Shown piece by piece: positions 24,713 through 35,009 of a DNA stretch of 44,917 nucleotides. A model generated the notes under the pieces. That model was not told the DNA's origin, searched no databases, and was given only the letters and a program-made list of their open reading frames with translations. Numbering within the stretch: position 1 is the first letter of the stretch; each line of letters opens with the position of its first letter. The stretch is from Helicobacteraceae bacterium (lineage in GTDB: Bacteria > Campylobacterota > Campylobacteria > Campylobacterales > Sulfurimonadaceae), in assembly GCA_013138865.1 (NCBI GenBank), contig WTBY01000011.1:1-44917 (forward strand). The letters run 5' to 3'. Both the position numbers and the translations under genes were made by a program.

Positions 24713-26599
24713 TTACTCTTTATTACGAACTTTAAAAAAGTTTACAAGCTCTAAAAGTGTTTTAGCTTGAGTATCTAAGTCACTTGAAGCTACAGCTAGT
24801 TGAGCCGAAGATGAGCTATTTACTTTCGTTATAGAGTCAAGCTCATTTATAGAGACTGTTATTTGATTAATCCCAATATCTTGTTCGTGTGTAGTTATTG
24901 AAATATCTTGAACAAGAGTAGCAGTCTGTTCTATTTTAGGAACAACTTTACTTATCAAAGCACCTGCTTCTTTAGAAACATCCACACTCTCATTTGCAAT
25001 ATTAGAAATTTCAGATGAAGCTATTTGTGATCGCTTAGCTAGTTTTCTAACCTCAGCAGCTACAACGGCAAACCCTTTACCGTGTTCACCTGCACGTGCA
25101 GCTTCGATCGCAGCGTTAAGAGCTAGTAAATTTGTCTGATAAACAATCTCTTCTATGACTACTATTTTCTCAGCAATTTGCTCCATAGCACTTACTGTTT
25201 CATTAACTACAACTCCACCATCTGTTGCAAGAGAAGAAGCACTATGTGCACTTAGAGCTGTAAGTTCACTATTTTTTGCTGTTTGGCTTATGGATGCATT
25301 CATATGTGAAACTTCACTTGTAATAGCTTCTAGCGAGACTCTTTGCTCCGAAGTACCAGAAGATATAAGTTGTGCACTCTCATTTACATTTGAAGCACTC
25401 ATTTGCATTGAAGCTGCACTTACATTTATTTTCTCTATTAACATACTTAATGTTTTAGAAAAAGAGTTAATCTCCTCTTTTACAGTTGAATAGTCACCTT
25501 TATATTCACTTTTAATATCTATATTAAGATCCCCTTTAGACATATTTTCTAAGACATCCCCTGTCTCTTTAAAAAGTGACTGTAGCGTCTCAGCGATCCC
25601 ATTAGTAGAGTTTTTCAACTCTAAATATAAGCCTCTGTACTCTGTGTCAATTCTTGAGCATAACTTACCATTAGAGATATCAAAAATAACTTTTTGTATC
25701 TCTTCAAAACTTCCTTTTACAGTTTTTAACATATCGTTTATTAAATCCCTTAACTCATTTAACTCTGCACTAGCTTCATGAGTTATAGTTTTTGAAAAAT
25801 CTCCTGCACCAACAGCTTCAACAACTTCTGATGTTTGAGCAATTAAAGCTAACTCTTTTTGAATATTCTCTTTTACTATTAAAATATTTTCATTTACTAT
25901 AGCGGTAATATGACCTATTTCATCAGTAGAGATAATAGGCATGCTCTCAACCTCTTTACTCTGTTTATTTAAATACTTGAAGAAATTAATAATTCCCACT
26001 TCTAAAGTCTCTGTTTGGACTACAATTACTTTTAAAATATTTAAAGCAAAAAGTGTTATAAATAAAAATAGTACTAAAGCAATACCAATATTAATAAAAA
26101 ACTTACTCTCTATAACTTCAACATAATCAGCGCTATTTACACCAGGGACTATCCACATGTTCCACTTTGGAATGTATCTGTAAGCAACAATTTTATGTTG
26201 TCCGCTAAGAGATGATTTGTACTCATAAATACCAGATTTCTTGTTAGCTCTTATATGATCTATATATTTATTGCCAACATAACTTTTACCCTCTTTAGCA
26301 GGATGAATAACCATAGTTCCTGATGAATCCAATAAATAGACATAACCTGACTTACCTATTTTGATTTTTTTAATCATATCTTTAAATTTTTTACTTTTAT
26401 AAGCTTCGGGATTTTGCTCCGCTATATAATTTACATTATCAGCAATAGAATTAGCTAAAGAGGAGATATCTTTTTTTGTAATATTTTTGATCTCGTTCAT
26501 AGTATCATAATAGAGCATCGCCATCATACTCAATATAATAACAACAGGCAAAGAGCCTGTTACTAATAATTTTTTACCAATTTTCATCTGTTTAAACAT
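24713..26599 (-). CDS. Methyl-accepting chemotaxis protein with a single Cache domain
   Basis: A 628-residue transmembrane chemoreceptor. TM1 is at about 9-28, TM2 at about 168-190; the periplasmic loop is an sCache-type domain ([20 protein letters not shown], then [15 protein letters not shown]). HAMP-like linkers follow, then the MCP signalling core near 480-515 ([30 protein letters not shown]), the most conserved hairpin tip that contacts CheA/CheW. Sensed ligand unknown, but a small carboxylate or redox cue would fit the sCache class. It lies between tonB and the TonB receptor, so it may detect a molecule of that uptake system. Confidence 0.93.
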   Translation of the reverse strand: MFKQMKIGKKLLVTGSLPVVIILSMMAMLYYDTMNEIKNITKKDISSLANSIADNVNYIAEQNPEAYKSKKFKDMIKKIKIGKSGYVYLLDSSGTMVIHPAKEGKSYVGNKYIDHIRANKKSGIYEYKSSLSGQHKIVAYRYIPKWNMWIVPGVNSADYVEVIESKFFINIGIALVLFLFITLFALNILKVIVVQTETLEVGIINFFKYLNKQSKEVESMPIISTDEIGHITAIVNENILIVKENIQKELALIAQTSEVVEAVGAGDFSKTITHEASAELNELRDLINDMLKTVKGSFEEIQKVIFDISNGKLCSRIDTEYRGLYLELKNSTNGIAETLQSLFKETGDVLENMSKGDLNIDIKSEYKGDYSTVKEEINSFSKTLSMLIEKINVSAASMQMSASNVNESAQLISSGTSEQRVSLEAITSEVSHMNASISQTAKNSELTALSAHSASSLATDGGVVVNETVSAMEQIAEKIVVIEEIVYQTNLLALNAAIEAARAGEHGKGFAVVAAEVRKLAKRSQIASSEISNIANESVDVSKEAGALISKVVPKIEQTATLVQDISITTHEQDIGINQITVSINELDSITKVNSSSSAQLAVASSDLDTQAKTLLELVNFFKVRNKE

Positions 26600-26631
26600 T
26601 ATAATCCATAACTTTAATTAATTAATCTTTT

Positions 26632-26637
26632 ATTATA
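26632..26637 (-). promoter_or_regulatory. -10 box of the chemoreceptor gene
   Basis: On the reverse strand the bases read TATAAT, 33 bases before the start at 26599. I see no sigma-28-type box, so a vegetative promoter is inferred. Confidence 0.4.
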
Positions 26638-26699
26638 CTTGTCTTAAAAAAATAGTAGCTTAACTAATATTTATTTCTTATAATAATTTTCAAGCCACT

Positions 26700-27617
26700 T
26701 TACTTAAAGTAGTACCCAACTTGGTAACGTATAAGTGTTTTTTGCTCAGGTCTAGGGTATTTACTATATGCATACTGAATAGTCTCTTTTGTTGTCTCAT
26801 CAAGTAAAAAGTAACCACTCTTTTTTATAAACTTGATGCCTGTAATATCTCCATTAGTGTGTAGATAAAACTCTATAGTGTTTGAAGTACTCGCAACAAA
26901 ATTTCTAGGTATATTTACCCGACCTACCCTGTTTAAAACCTCTTGAGTAATCCTTCTCATGATCTCTTGGTTGTCTAAAATGTACTTCTGCTCTCCAGCA
27001 CTTAGTTTACCAAAAGTGTCACCATAGAGTTTTTTTATGTCTTGGTTAACTCTTGAGTTACTTTGAACACGCTCTTTTTTCTCTTCTTTTTGAGGGTTAG
27101 TATCTTGTGAGAGTATGTCAAAAAGTGAGGAGTCTTTAGTCGCTGGTTTAACTTTAGGCTCATGTTTTGTTACATTATGTTCTTTTATAACTAACTTTGG
27201 TTTTGTTTTAATATGCACTTTTTTAGGTGGAAGAGGTTTGGAAACAGGCTTTTTCTTTTTTATAGGTTTTGGTTTTTTTGGACGTGGAGGGATCACTTTT
27301 GGTTTAGGTTTAGGTGTTACTTTTTTTGGATCTAGTTTTTCAAGTGGTTTTTTTATGTGCTCTTGTGGCGTTGGAGTCAATTCTTTTAACTGTTCACCCT
27401 TAGGAAGTGGCGGTGCTTGCTCTATTTCAGGTTTATCATTTTTAACTAAGGCATCTTTTTTAGCTTTAGGATTCTCTTTTAGTGAGACTTTAATTCTCTG
27501 CTCTTTAGGCTTTTTTGGCTCTACTTTAGGGGAAAGTTCTTCTACTCTGATTACTACAAGCAGTAAAACTAAGTGTACTAAAATAGCTATTAATAAAGCA
27601 GCACCTGAGCGGTTCAT
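26700..27617 (-). CDS. tonB: Energy transducer TonB
   Basis: The true start is the ATG at 27617 (ribosome site AAAGGA), not the upstream ATG at 27650, because the -10 box lies within the longer frame. The product has about 305 residues: an N-terminal membrane helix (GAALLIAILVHLVLLLVVI), a long Pro/Lys-rich spacer (PKPKPKVIPPRPKKPKPIKKK), and a C-terminal TonB domain with FYLHTNGDITGIKFIKKSGY. It transduces proton-motive force to outer-membrane receptors such as the one nearby. ExbB/ExbD are not in the window. Confidence 0.93.
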   Translation of the reverse strand: MNRSGAALLIAILVHLVLLLVVIRVEELSPKVEPKKPKEQRIKVSLKENPKAKKDALVKNDKPEIEQAPPLPKGEQLKELTPTPQEHIKKPLEKLDPKKVTPKPKPKVIPPRPKKPKPIKKKKPVSKPLPPKKVHIKTKPKLVIKEHNVTKHEPKVKPATKDSSLFDILSQDTNPQKEEKKERVQSNSRVNQDIKKLYGDTFGKLSAGEQKYILDNQEIMRRITQEVLNRVGRVNIPRNFVASTSNTIEFYLHTNGDITGIKFIKKSGYFLLDETTKETIQYAYSKYPRPEQKTLIRYQVGYYFK

Positions 27618-27641
27618 TGAGTTCCTTTTATTTTGGTGCTG

Positions 27642-27647
27642 ATTATA
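27642..27647 (-). promoter_or_regulatory. -10 box of tonB
   Basis: TATAAT on the reverse strand, 25 bases before ATG 27617. A -10 box for the divergent gene lies at 27669-27674, so the two promoters are back to back in about 30 bases. Confidence 0.45.
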
Positions 27648-27668
27648 CATAAAATTTACTTTTTATAG

Positions 27669-27674
27669 TATAAT
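27669..27674 (+). promoter_or_regulatory. -10 box of the DUF3108-hemL operon
   Basis: TATAAT lies 27 bases before the start at 27701, with GGAG at 27691-27694 in between. Confidence 0.45.
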
Positions 27675-27700
27675 CTTTAACTTTAAATTTGGAGCCCTTA

Positions 27701-28498
27701 ATGATACGTCTTTTAACAGTTCTAACCTTACTTACTCTATCATTACAAGCAACATCCATGAGTGCTAAATATGATGTTACTTTTGGCTTCTTTGGCAAAA
27801 TTGGGGAAGCAGACATGAGTTATAAAAATGACTCTACAAAATATAAAATAAAAATAGATGTACGTTTGAGTGAGGGGTTTATAAACTCTTTAGCAAATGA
27901 TCGTAAAGAGAGTTTGACAAGTACTGGAGTTGTAAAGAATGGTGTTTTAGTTCCAATGAAGTACTTAATAGAGCGATCGTGGAATGATAAAAATACAAGT
28001 TCTCTATTTATTTTTAATCATAAAGAACATTATGTTAATGAACATAGAGCTGAAACAAAAGTTGTTACGCAAAACCATGTAGACATTATGAGCCTTTCTA
28101 TTGTTCCTGAGACTAAGGTTGAAAAAAGTTCTTCAATTACAAAACTTCCTTTTTATGCGTCTAATGACTTTCAAAGTTTAATGTTTAACTTAAAAACTTT
28201 TTTAAAGAGTGTTCCAGTTGGCGATCGCAAAGAGACAAGAGTTATAGGAAGTAACAACAATGAAGGTAAAATACTTATTTTACATAAAAAAATAACTCAA
28301 GCTGATAGAGAACTATTTCATGAGAAGCTATCTACACTTGTAGGTGTAGTTATTAATCAAGATATATTTGCAAAAGACTCTACTGGGGAACTTTTAGTAA
28401 ATTTTGATAAAAATGAGTATATACAAGAAGCAATACTAAAAGACATTTTAATGTTTGGTGATGTAAAACTAACTAGAAAATCAATAAAGGAAAACTAA
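27701..28498 (+). CDS. Periplasmic DUF3108-like protein
   Basis: A 265-residue protein from ATG 27701 (GGAG six bases upstream); an upstream TTG at 27689 overlaps the ribosome site and is rejected. It has a signal peptide ([20 protein letters not shown]) and the beta-strand pattern of DUF3108 ([45 protein letters not shown]). Family members are periplasmic and linked to the outer membrane or to glycan; function is unknown. It overlaps the hemL start by one base, so translation is coupled, although the two proteins have no obvious joint role. Confidence 0.7.
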   Translation: MIRLLTVLTLLTLSLQATSMSAKYDVTFGFFGKIGEADMSYKNDSTKYKIKIDVRLSEGFINSLANDRKESLTSTGVVKNGVLVPMKYLIERSWNDKNTSSLFIFNHKEHYVNEHRAETKVVTQNHVDIMSLSIVPETKVEKSSSITKLPFYASNDFQSLMFNLKTFLKSVPVGDRKETRVIGSNNNEGKILILHKKITQADRELFHEKLSTLVGVVINQDIFAKDSTGELLVNFDKNEYIQEAILKDILMFGDVKLTRKSIKEN

Positions 28499-29781
28499 TG
28501 AATACTCAAGGTTCACAAAAAGCTTTTGAAGAGGCAAAAAACTTAATACCAGGTGGAGTAAACTCACCAGTTCGTGCATTTAGTAGTGTTGGAGGAACTC
28601 CTCTGTTTATAAAAGAGGGGAAAGGTGCTCGCTTGATCGATGTAGATGGAAATGAGTATGTTGACTTTGTTCAAAGTTGGGGACCACTTATTTTTGGTCA
28701 TCGTGATGAAGCGATTGAGAGTGCTGTGATCGATGCAGTTAAACATGGTCTTAGCTTTGGTGCTCCTACTACGGCTGAGAGTGAGTTAGCAGAACATATA
28801 ATTTCACTTTTTGAGCCAATTGAAAAGGTTCGTTTTGTTAGTAGTGGAACGGAAGCCGTTATGAGTGCGATCAGACTTGCACGTGGTTTTACAGGTAAAG
28901 ATGACATAGTAAAATTTGAGGGCTGCTACCATGGACACAGTGACTCACTTTTAGTTCAAGCTGGATCAGGCTTAGCAACTTTTGGAAACCCCAGTTCACC
29001 GGGAGTTCCTGCTGACTTTACAAAACATACACTTCTTGCTAAATATAATGACATAGATAGTGTTAAAAAATGTTTTGAAGATAGTGATGACATAGCTTGT
29101 ATTATAATAGAGCCGATAGCTGGAAATATGGGTCTAGTTCCTGCTGATAAAGATTTTTTAGCAGCTCTTAGAAAATTATGTGATAAACATAATGCTCTTC
29201 TTATTTTTGACGAAGTAATGAGCGGTTTTCGTGCAAATCTTCATGGAGCACAGACGCTAACTGGTACTAAACCAGATATTATTACTCTTGGTAAAGTTAT
29301 TGGTGGTGGTATGCCAGTTGGTGCCTTTGGTGCAAGTAGCGAAATAATGGCTAAACTATCTCCTGATGGTCCAGTCTATCAAGCAGGAACACTAAGCGGT
29401 AACCCAGTAGCTATGGCTGCTGGAAATGCTGCGATCACAAAACTAAAGTCATTTGCTAGAGTTATGAGTGTATTAGAACATCGCAGCCATAGACTTATGG
29501 CAGGTATGCAAGAGATGGCTACAAAACATAATATACCTCTAAAAACTACGGTAAGAGGAAGCATGTTCGGCTTTTTCTTTAGTGAAATTGATGTTAAAAA
29601 CTTTGATGATGCTATGAAAAATGATCAAGATCGTTTCTCAAAATTTCACTCTAAAATGTTAGATGAGGGTTACTACTTTGCTTGTTCATCATTTGAAACA
29701 GGTTTTATCAGTACCGCGATCACAGATGATATGATCGAAGATACTATCAAAGCTTTTGATAAAGTGTTTGGTGAACTGTAA
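28498..29781 (+). CDS. hemL: Glutamate-1-semialdehyde 2,1-aminomutase
   Basis: A 427-residue PLP enzyme that makes 5-aminolevulinate in the C5 tetrapyrrole route. PLP lysine is Lys266 in [16 protein letters not shown], with the Asp238 of IFDEVMSGF and [15 protein letters not shown] at 115-129. Length is normal. With hemC at 15260-16204 it shows two tetrapyrrole genes in the window; hemA is not seen. The stop overlaps the next start (TAATG). Confidence 0.97.
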   Translation: MNTQGSQKAFEEAKNLIPGGVNSPVRAFSSVGGTPLFIKEGKGARLIDVDGNEYVDFVQSWGPLIFGHRDEAIESAVIDAVKHGLSFGAPTTAESELAEHIISLFEPIEKVRFVSSGTEAVMSAIRLARGFTGKDDIVKFEGCYHGHSDSLLVQAGSGLATFGNPSSPGVPADFTKHTLLAKYNDIDSVKKCFEDSDDIACIIIEPIAGNMGLVPADKDFLAALRKLCDKHNALLIFDEVMSGFRANLHGAQTLTGTKPDIITLGKVIGGGMPVGAFGASSEIMAKLSPDGPVYQAGTLSGNPVAMAAGNAAITKLKSFARVMSVLEHRSHRLMAGMQEMATKHNIPLKTTVRGSMFGFFFSEIDVKNFDDAMKNDQDRFSKFHSKMLDEGYYFACSSFETGFISTAITDDMIEDTIKAFDKVFGEL

Positions 29782-30110
29782 TGTCGCAAGAGAAGAAAAA
29801 ACTAAAACCGATCATAGAGGGAGCTGAGAGTCTCTCTTTAGGGATCTCTATGGTTGTTGCTATTTTAATGGGTGTAGCAATTGGTCTAGGACTTAGATCA
29901 ATTTTCGAAATAAGTTGGTTACTATGGGTTGGTGTTGCGATCGGAATTGGTGCAGCAATTCTTAATGTGTATAAAGCTTACTCAAAGCAGTACAAAGAGT
30001 TTGAAGAGTTAGCAAAGTCTCCTCGTTATAACCATGAACAGTATTTGAAAAAAAATAAAGATGATGACGAAGATGATGTAGATGGTGATGGTGTTGATCG
30101 TAGTTATTAA
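29781..30110 (+). CDS. AtpZ/AtpI-like ATP synthase accessory protein
   Basis: A 109-residue membrane protein with two helices (ISMVVAILMGVAIGLGL and WLLWVGVAIGIGAAILNVY) and a highly acidic C-terminus (DDDEDDVDGDGVD). The two-helix Gly-rich pattern is that of AtpI/AtpZ, which assist F0 c-ring assembly or Mg2+ uptake. No atp operon is in the window. The last 29 bases overlap the next gene in another frame. Confidence 0.7.
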   Translation: MSQEKKKLKPIIEGAESLSLGISMVVAILMGVAIGLGLRSIFEISWLLWVGVAIGIGAAILNVYKAYSKQYKEFEELAKSPRYNHEQYLKKNKDDDEDDVDGDGVDRSY

Positions 30111-30543
30111 TTTAGCGGTAGCATTTTTTAGCTCATTTATTATTATTTTAGGCTCAATGTATAGCTATAAAATGATGATTTCAAAAAGAGTTGAAAGCTA
30201 CGAGGGTAGTATAGACCCAGATGTAATAGATAAAATAGAAGACCCTTATGATCTTTATAGTGAACAAGAAGTTATAGAAGATGATGAGAAATTAGATCTT
30301 AAAGCTGTTATAAAAGAGGAGAAAGCTCGCTCTAAAGGAATAAGTAAAAGAGAGGTACTAAAAAGCTCTACTGCCAATGTGTCTCTATTTAGAGTAGTTC
30401 CTTATGCTTTTTTAGTACTAGGCTTTATTGGACTAAATAATAACAAGGTACTCTCACTTCCACCTTACTTAGGCGGACTATTTGTTGGAATAGTAGCTGG
30501 TTTTTATGTGGGGAAAAAGTTTTTTTCTAAGAGAGTGTCTTAG
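30082..30543 (+). CDS. Small membrane protein of unknown function
   Basis: A 153-residue protein with one helix at the N-terminus (VINLAVAFFSSFIIILGSMY) and two near the C-terminus (VVPYAFLVLGFIGL and YLGGLFVGIVAGFYVG), with an acidic middle (DPYDLYSEQEVIEDDEK). ATG at 30082 and 30088 are both possible. It overlaps the AtpZ-like gene by 29 bases, and the stop overlaps the reverse PAS-like gene by four bases. I do not recognise a family. Confidence 0.7.
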   Translation: MVMVLIVVINLAVAFFSSFIIILGSMYSYKMMISKRVESYEGSIDPDVIDKIEDPYDLYSEQEVIEDDEKLDLKAVIKEEKARSKGISKREVLKSSTANVSLFRVVPYAFLVLGFIGLNNNKVLSLPPYLGGLFVGIVAGFYVGKKFFSKRVS

Positions 30544-31229
30544 ACTGTTATCATAGGAATATGTAACTCTATAGAACTCTTTTTAATATCATATGCAATA
30601 GAACAACTTTTAGAGAATGAGGCTATTGCATCAGATATATCTTCTCTAAACTCATTCGCTTCTACTATAATTGAAAAAATAGAGTACTTTTTATCATCAT
30701 ATTTGATATGCTCACCTACTTTTAACTTAATAGTTGTCTTAATATACTCTGCATTTTTTAAAGAGCTATAAATTTTATTTAAAAGTTTTACAAATATATT
30801 TGTCATAATACGAATTTCGGGGATACTAGGATCAAAATCTTTATGAAATATTGCCACACTACTTGTAGAGCTTGAACTAATACATAGATCAACTAATGTG
30901 TAAATATTTACTAAATCACCGCCAGTTGGCTTAGTTTCAGCAAATTTAAAAGATGGTAGCTGATAGAGTCTTATACCTATTTCATCTTCATTTTCATAAC
31001 CAACAGTAATTCCATAAAATTTAAAACGCCCAAATTCTAGGTTTAAAAATGTTGTTTTGAAACCAAAAGTTGTATGTGCATAAGTTGTAGCTAATTCAAA
31101 AATAGTTGATTTATCTGTATAGCCTAAAAGGTATTGTGCCTCTGTATTTAGAGTTATTACTTTAGAGTTGGAGCTAAAGAGTATGAATGGATTGATATCA
31201 TGTTCAATCCACTCTGATTCAAAGTTCAT
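30540..31229 (-). CDS. PAS-like protein with degenerate kinase-like C-terminus, coupled to rpoD
   Basis: A 229-residue soluble protein. Residues 8-110 look like a PAS domain (NPFILFSSNSKVITLNTEAQ, YLLGYT). Residues 125-229 faintly follow the layout of a histidine-kinase ATPase domain (IPEIRIMTNIFVKLLNKIYS, then KYSIFSIIVEAN, and SIAYDIKKSSIELHIPMI) without a phospho-His or Gly-rich boxes, so no kinase activity is expected. The start shares one base with the rpoD stop, so it is made together with the main sigma factor. It might be a sensor or partner of RpoD; that is inference only. Confidence 0.6.
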   Translation of the reverse strand: MNFESEWIEHDINPFILFSSNSKVITLNTEAQYLLGYTDKSTIFELATTYAHTTFGFKTTFLNLEFGRFKFYGITVGYENEDEIGIRLYQLPSFKFAETKPTGGDLVNIYTLVDLCISSSSTSSVAIFHKDFDPSIPEIRIMTNIFVKLLNKIYSSLKNAEYIKTTIKLKVGEHIKYDDKKYSIFSIIVEANEFREDISDAIASFSKSCSIAYDIKKSSIELHIPMITV

Positions 31230-33097
31230 TACTCTTCTATATAGTTTTTAAGTTGACGACCAACTTTAGGGTGTTTAAGTTTTTTAATAGCACTAGACTC
31301 GATCTGACGCACACGTTCACGAGTAACGCTAAGCTCTTTTCCTATCTCTTCTAGAGTACGATCGCTCTCATCATCCATAATACCAAAACGCATTTTGATA
31401 ACTGCTTTTTCGCGTTCATTTAAATTTTCTAACACAGTGTCAATTTGACTTCTTAGGTCATCATTTAGGATAGACTCAGCAGGTGACATAGATGTTTTAT
31501 CCTCTATAAAGTCTCCAAAACGTCCATCATCTTCACTACCTATTGGTGCTTCAAGAGAGATAGGCTCTTTTGTAATTTTAAGAACATTTTTTACTTTTTC
31601 AACACTAAGTTCAATCTCTTCTGCAATTGTATCTACATCCGGCTCTTTACCATTTTCTTGAAGGTGTTTACGCATAATTTTGTTAATACGATTAATAGTC
31701 TCAATCATATGAATAGGTATACGAATAGTTCTAGCTTGATCAGCGATCGCACGAGAAATAGCTTGACGAATCCACCATGTTGCATAAGTTGAGAACTTAT
31801 ACCCTTTTTTGTATTCAAACTTATCAACAGCCTTCATAAGTCCTATATTACCCTCTTGGATAAGGTCAAGGAAAGGAAGACCACGATTAGTGTAACGTTT
31901 AGCAATGGAGACAACAAGACGTAAGTTACTCTTAGCCATACGAGTTTTAGCAATCTCTGAGATGCCTTTACCACGTTTAATTTGTTCTAAAATATCAAAC
32001 AATTTGTCAGGATCCATGTCAAAACTATCTTTTGAAGCTTCCATAGTTTGAATAAGTTTTTTGATCTCTACATAAGTATTAACCATAGTAGCTTCAGGAA
32101 CCATATTCGCGATATCTTCTTTAGTTAATTCACAAATTTGTGATAACACTTTATTGTGATTTTCAATTAATGTATCATTAAAAAGTGGAAGTTTATACTC
32201 AAGACGTTTAAGCTCTTTTTCATAACCTTCATCACTTCTTAGCGCTGTCTCCATTGACTTAACTAGTTCGTTAATTAGTTTTGATGTTGGACCAAGATCT
32301 AAAAGTGCACTTTTAACCATTGCTTTTTTAAAGCTTACAGTTAGGTACTCATAAACAATAGTTTCAGTTAATTCATCAAATACAAGATCAGAAACTTTTT
32401 CAATAGCTTTTACCCAATCTTTTTTAGCTTTTTCAAGTAATTTAAAACTTCCAGATACTTTTTCTACACGTTTTTTATCTTTTGCAGTTAAATCAACAGC
32501 TTCTGCTGCAGCATCTTTTTCTTCAACTTCAACTACTGCTTCTGCATTTTCATCTTTCTCTTCTTTTTCATCTTCAAAAGATTTAAAAAGCTCTTTTACA
32601 CGTCTCTCACGGTTTATAAGTGGTTCTTTGTAGTCTAAAATAAACTCTATTAAGTAAGGAACAGAACAGATAGCATCAATTATTATACCTTCACCTAACT
32701 CGATTTTTTTAGATATTTCAACCTCTTCATCTTTTGTTAAAAGAGGAATTTGTCCCATTTCACGTAAGTACATACGAACAGGAGAGTCTGAACGTGACCA
32801 CTCAAGAAGTTCATGTTCTTTTAAAATATCAAACTCTTCGTTACTAGAGTTTTCTAAAAGCTTCTTCTGTGCTGCGCGACGTGCTGCAGCCTCTTTTTCA
32901 TTTAGTTGCTTTGCTTGTTCTGATGATGTTTGAAGACAAACTTTATGTTTTACAGCTAGTTTTAAAACACTCTTTGCTTGAGCACTACTAGGCTGTTTTT
33001 CAAATATGTCTGCAATAGACTCATATGTTGCACACTCTTTAGTTTTTTTCTCTGAAAAGAAAGCTTCTATTGCCTGATTAATCTCTTTTGCTGTCAT
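31229..33097 (-). CDS. rpoD: Primary sigma-70 factor
   Basis: A 622-residue housekeeping sigma factor. Region 2 is intact ([20 protein letters not shown], and [20 protein letters not shown]), region 3 follows, and the C-terminal region 4 helix-turn-helix ([20 protein letters not shown]) is at about 588-607. An acidic insert between regions 1 and 2 (residues 190-210: [20 protein letters not shown]) is typical of the non-conserved region. Upstream at 33181-33186 the reverse strand reads TATAAT within TTTGGGTATAATCC. Confidence 0.97.
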   Translation of the reverse strand: MTAKEINQAIEAFFSEKKTKECATYESIADIFEKQPSSAQAKSVLKLAVKHKVCLQTSSEQAKQLNEKEAAARRAAQKKLLENSSNEEFDILKEHELLEWSRSDSPVRMYLREMGQIPLLTKDEEVEISKKIELGEGIIIDAICSVPYLIEFILDYKEPLINRERRVKELFKSFEDEKEEKDENAEAVVEVEEKDAAAEAVDLTAKDKKRVEKVSGSFKLLEKAKKDWVKAIEKVSDLVFDELTETIVYEYLTVSFKKAMVKSALLDLGPTSKLINELVKSMETALRSDEGYEKELKRLEYKLPLFNDTLIENHNKVLSQICELTKEDIANMVPEATMVNTYVEIKKLIQTMEASKDSFDMDPDKLFDILEQIKRGKGISEIAKTRMAKSNLRLVVSIAKRYTNRGLPFLDLIQEGNIGLMKAVDKFEYKKGYKFSTYATWWIRQAISRAIADQARTIRIPIHMIETINRINKIMRKHLQENGKEPDVDTIAEEIELSVEKVKNVLKITKEPISLEAPIGSEDDGRFGDFIEDKTSMSPAESILNDDLRSQIDTVLENLNEREKAVIKMRFGIMDDESDRTLEEIGKELSVTRERVRQIESSAIKKLKHPKVGRQLKNYIEE

Positions 33098-33180
33098 TAT
33101 AGGTATAACCCCTAACTACTGTAATTTTCTCTATTATCGTCAAAAATAATAGAAATTTGTAGATTTAAAATAAGAAAAGG

Positions 33181-33186
33181 ATTATA
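33181..33186 (-). promoter_or_regulatory. -10 box of rpoD
   Basis: GGGTATAATCC on the reverse strand is a good extended -10 box, 84 bases ahead of the start codon, with a moderately long leader. Confidence 0.55.
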
Positions 33187-33230
33187 CCCAAATAATTTTT
33201 ATTAAACCTGAAAAATAAAGTATTAAAAAA

Positions 33231-33246
33231 TGGAATACTATTTGCT
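33231..33246 (+). promoter_or_regulatory. Sigma-54-type promoter of flgFG
   Basis: TGGAATACTATTTGCT has GG and GC separated by exactly ten bases, as in the -24/-12 consensus TGGCAC-N5-TTGC. It lies 40 bases before the flgF start, so transcription would begin near 33257. Flagellar rod and hook genes of Campylobacterota are usually sigma-54 dependent, which supports the call. Confidence 0.65.
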
Positions 33247-33285
33247 CAGAGTGACTTAATAACACAAAAAAGAGAGCTTTTATAT

Positions 33286-34107
33286 ATGGAAACAGGGTAT
33301 TACTCAGCAACAGGTGGAATGGTTACACAGCTTAATAGGCTTGATACTATTGCAAATAATATAGCTAATGCTAATACTGCTGGTTTTAAAAGAGATGGTC
33401 TTATAACTGGTGACTTTATGCGTATGTATAAAGAATCTAGAGATGATTTACCTTTAGAAAATCATACAAAAGAAGCAGCTAAGTTTTACAATAGATCCGT
33501 TACTCGTGTTCCTCAAATAGTGGAACAATATACAGATCAATCAGTTGGTACGTTAGAAAAAACTGGAAATAAGCTAGACCTTGCTCTATCACGGGAGGGA
33601 CTATTCTTTGCTGTTGAAACTCCTGAGGGTATACGCTTAACAAGAAATGGTAACTTTTCACTAGATGATAAAGGAACTTTAATAACTAAAGAGGGTTACA
33701 AAGTTTTACCAGCTGATTATTATACTGCAAAGGGTGGAATAGAGTTTAGTACTAACAGTCCTGAGATAGTAATAGATAAAAATGGACAGATATCTACTAA
33801 TGTTCCAAATACCAATAGGTTTTTAGCTGATAAAAAATTAATGATAGTAGAGCCACAAAATATAAAAGCACTTAAAAAAGAGGGTGATACTTTTTACATA
33901 CCAGAAGCTTCTGACCCATTAATTCCACTTACTGAAGTTGGTTCTGTACGCCAAGGTTTTATAGAAAAAAGTAATGTTAACCCTATGATGGAAATGATCT
34001 CTCTTATAGAAGCTGAAAGAAGTTTTGAAATGTATACTAAAGTTATGCAAGCACAAATGGATGATATGAATAAAGAAGCAATAACTAAACTTGCTGCAAA
34101 ACAGTAG
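33286..34107 (+). CDS. flgF: Flagellar basal-body rod protein (FlgF/FlgG2 type)
   Basis: A 273-residue protein of the flagellar rod/hook family. The N-terminal conserved heptad-rich motif (LNRLDTIANNIANANTAGFK) is at 18-37; the central GNKLDLALSREGLFFAVET matches the family's 'GNxLDxAIxGxGFF' segment; the C-terminal helix (SNVNPMMEMISLIEAERSFE) completes the coiled coil of the axial rod. FlgF joins the proximal to the distal rod. It starts at ATG 33286 and is followed 20 bases later by flgG. Confidence 0.92.
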   Translation: METGYYSATGGMVTQLNRLDTIANNIANANTAGFKRDGLITGDFMRMYKESRDDLPLENHTKEAAKFYNRSVTRVPQIVEQYTDQSVGTLEKTGNKLDLALSREGLFFAVETPEGIRLTRNGNFSLDDKGTLITKEGYKVLPADYYTAKGGIEFSTNSPEIVIDKNGQISTNVPNTNRFLADKKLMIVEPQNIKALKKEGDTFYIPEASDPLIPLTEVGSVRQGFIEKSNVNPMMEMISLIEAERSFEMYTKVMQAQMDDMNKEAITKLAAKQ

Positions 34108-34127
34108 AATAAGATAAAGGAAAAAAG

Positions 34128-34916
34128 ATGATACAAGCCCTATACACCGCATCAACTGGTATGAATGCCATGGAGACACAAATTGATGTAACAGCGAATA
34201 ATATTGCCAATGTTAACACTATAGGTTTTAAGCAGAGTCGTGCAGAATTCGCTGACCTAATGTATAACGTTATGCAATACGCTGGATCAGCTACTAGTGA
34301 TGTTACAAAGTCACCTACTGGTATAGAAGTCGGTCTTGGTACACGTGTTGTTGCCACAAAGAGATCATTTACTGAAGGTAGTTTAAAAGAGACTGGAAAT
34401 GAGCTAGATATGGCGATTACAGGACGTGGATTTTTCAAAATGGAGCTTCCAGATGGTACCGAAGTATACTCACGAAATGGGGCATATAAAGTTGATCAAG
34501 ATGGAACACTAGTAAATAGTGATGGTTATAAACTTATTCCTGAAATTGTTCTTCCTGAAGATACTGTTAATGTAAGTATTGGTACTGATGGAACAGTTAG
34601 TGTTGTTCAAGCAAACCAAACGCAAGCAACGCAAGTTGGTCAAGTTTTATTGACAAACTTTATAAATCCAGCAGGACTTCACGCAATGGGAGATAACCTC
34701 TATTTAGAAACAGATAGTTCAGGACAACCACTTGATGACACACCTGGTACAAATGGTTTAGGACTACTAAGACAAGGTTTTGTTGAGCTTAGTAATGTTC
34801 AGTTAGTTGTAGAATTAACAGACCTAATTACCGGTCAACGTGCGTATGATGCTAATTCAAAGATCATTACAACAGCCGATCAAATGCTACAAAAAACAAA
34901 TCAAATGAAACGTTAG
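34128..34916 (+). CDS. flgG: Flagellar distal rod protein
   Basis: A 262-residue protein that forms the distal rod through peptidoglycan. N-terminal TGMNAMETQIDVTANNIANV, then INTIGFKQSRAEF, the GNELDMAITGRGFFKMELPD motif and the C-terminal SNVQLVVELTDLITGQRAYD are diagnostic. Length matches the family. A ribosome site AAAGGAAAAAAG precedes ATG 34128. Confidence 0.96.
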   Translation: MIQALYTASTGMNAMETQIDVTANNIANVNTIGFKQSRAEFADLMYNVMQYAGSATSDVTKSPTGIEVGLGTRVVATKRSFTEGSLKETGNELDMAITGRGFFKMELPDGTEVYSRNGAYKVDQDGTLVNSDGYKLIPEIVLPEDTVNVSIGTDGTVSVVQANQTQATQVGQVLLTNFINPAGLHAMGDNLYLETDSSGQPLDDTPGTNGLGLLRQGFVELSNVQLVVELTDLITGQRAYDANSKIITTADQMLQKTNQMKR

Positions 34917-34920
34917 TAAA

Positions 34921-34948
34921 AGTTAAGAGTCTCTTTTGGCTCTTAACT
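34921..34948 (+). terminator. Terminator hairpin after flgG
   Basis: Nine-base inverted repeat AGTTAAGAG / CTCTTAACT with a ten-base loop, beginning five bases after the flgG stop and followed downstream by a T-rich run (ATTTTTTT at 34963). Confidence 0.6.
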
Positions 34949-34983
34949 ACTTTCACTCTCACATTTTTTTAAGTAAAACTAAT

Positions 34984-34989
34984 TATAAT
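34984..34989 (+). promoter_or_regulatory. -10 box of tRNA-Leu
   Basis: TATAAT 21 bases before the mature tRNA start. No -35 box. Confidence 0.45.
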
Positions 34990-35009
34990 TACAACTCTTT
35001 AACAAAATT

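Noticed and set aside
27115-27642. 175-codon forward frame rich in Gly/Phe opposite tonB
   Set aside because: It is the complement of the Pro/Lys repeats of TonB, with no ribosome site.
27617-27650. Longer TonB starting at ATG 27650
   Set aside because: The promoter -10 box lies inside it and AAAGGA fits ATG 27617.
34085-34438. 117-codon reverse frame opposite flgG
   Set aside because: It overlaps a certain gene and shows no family signature.
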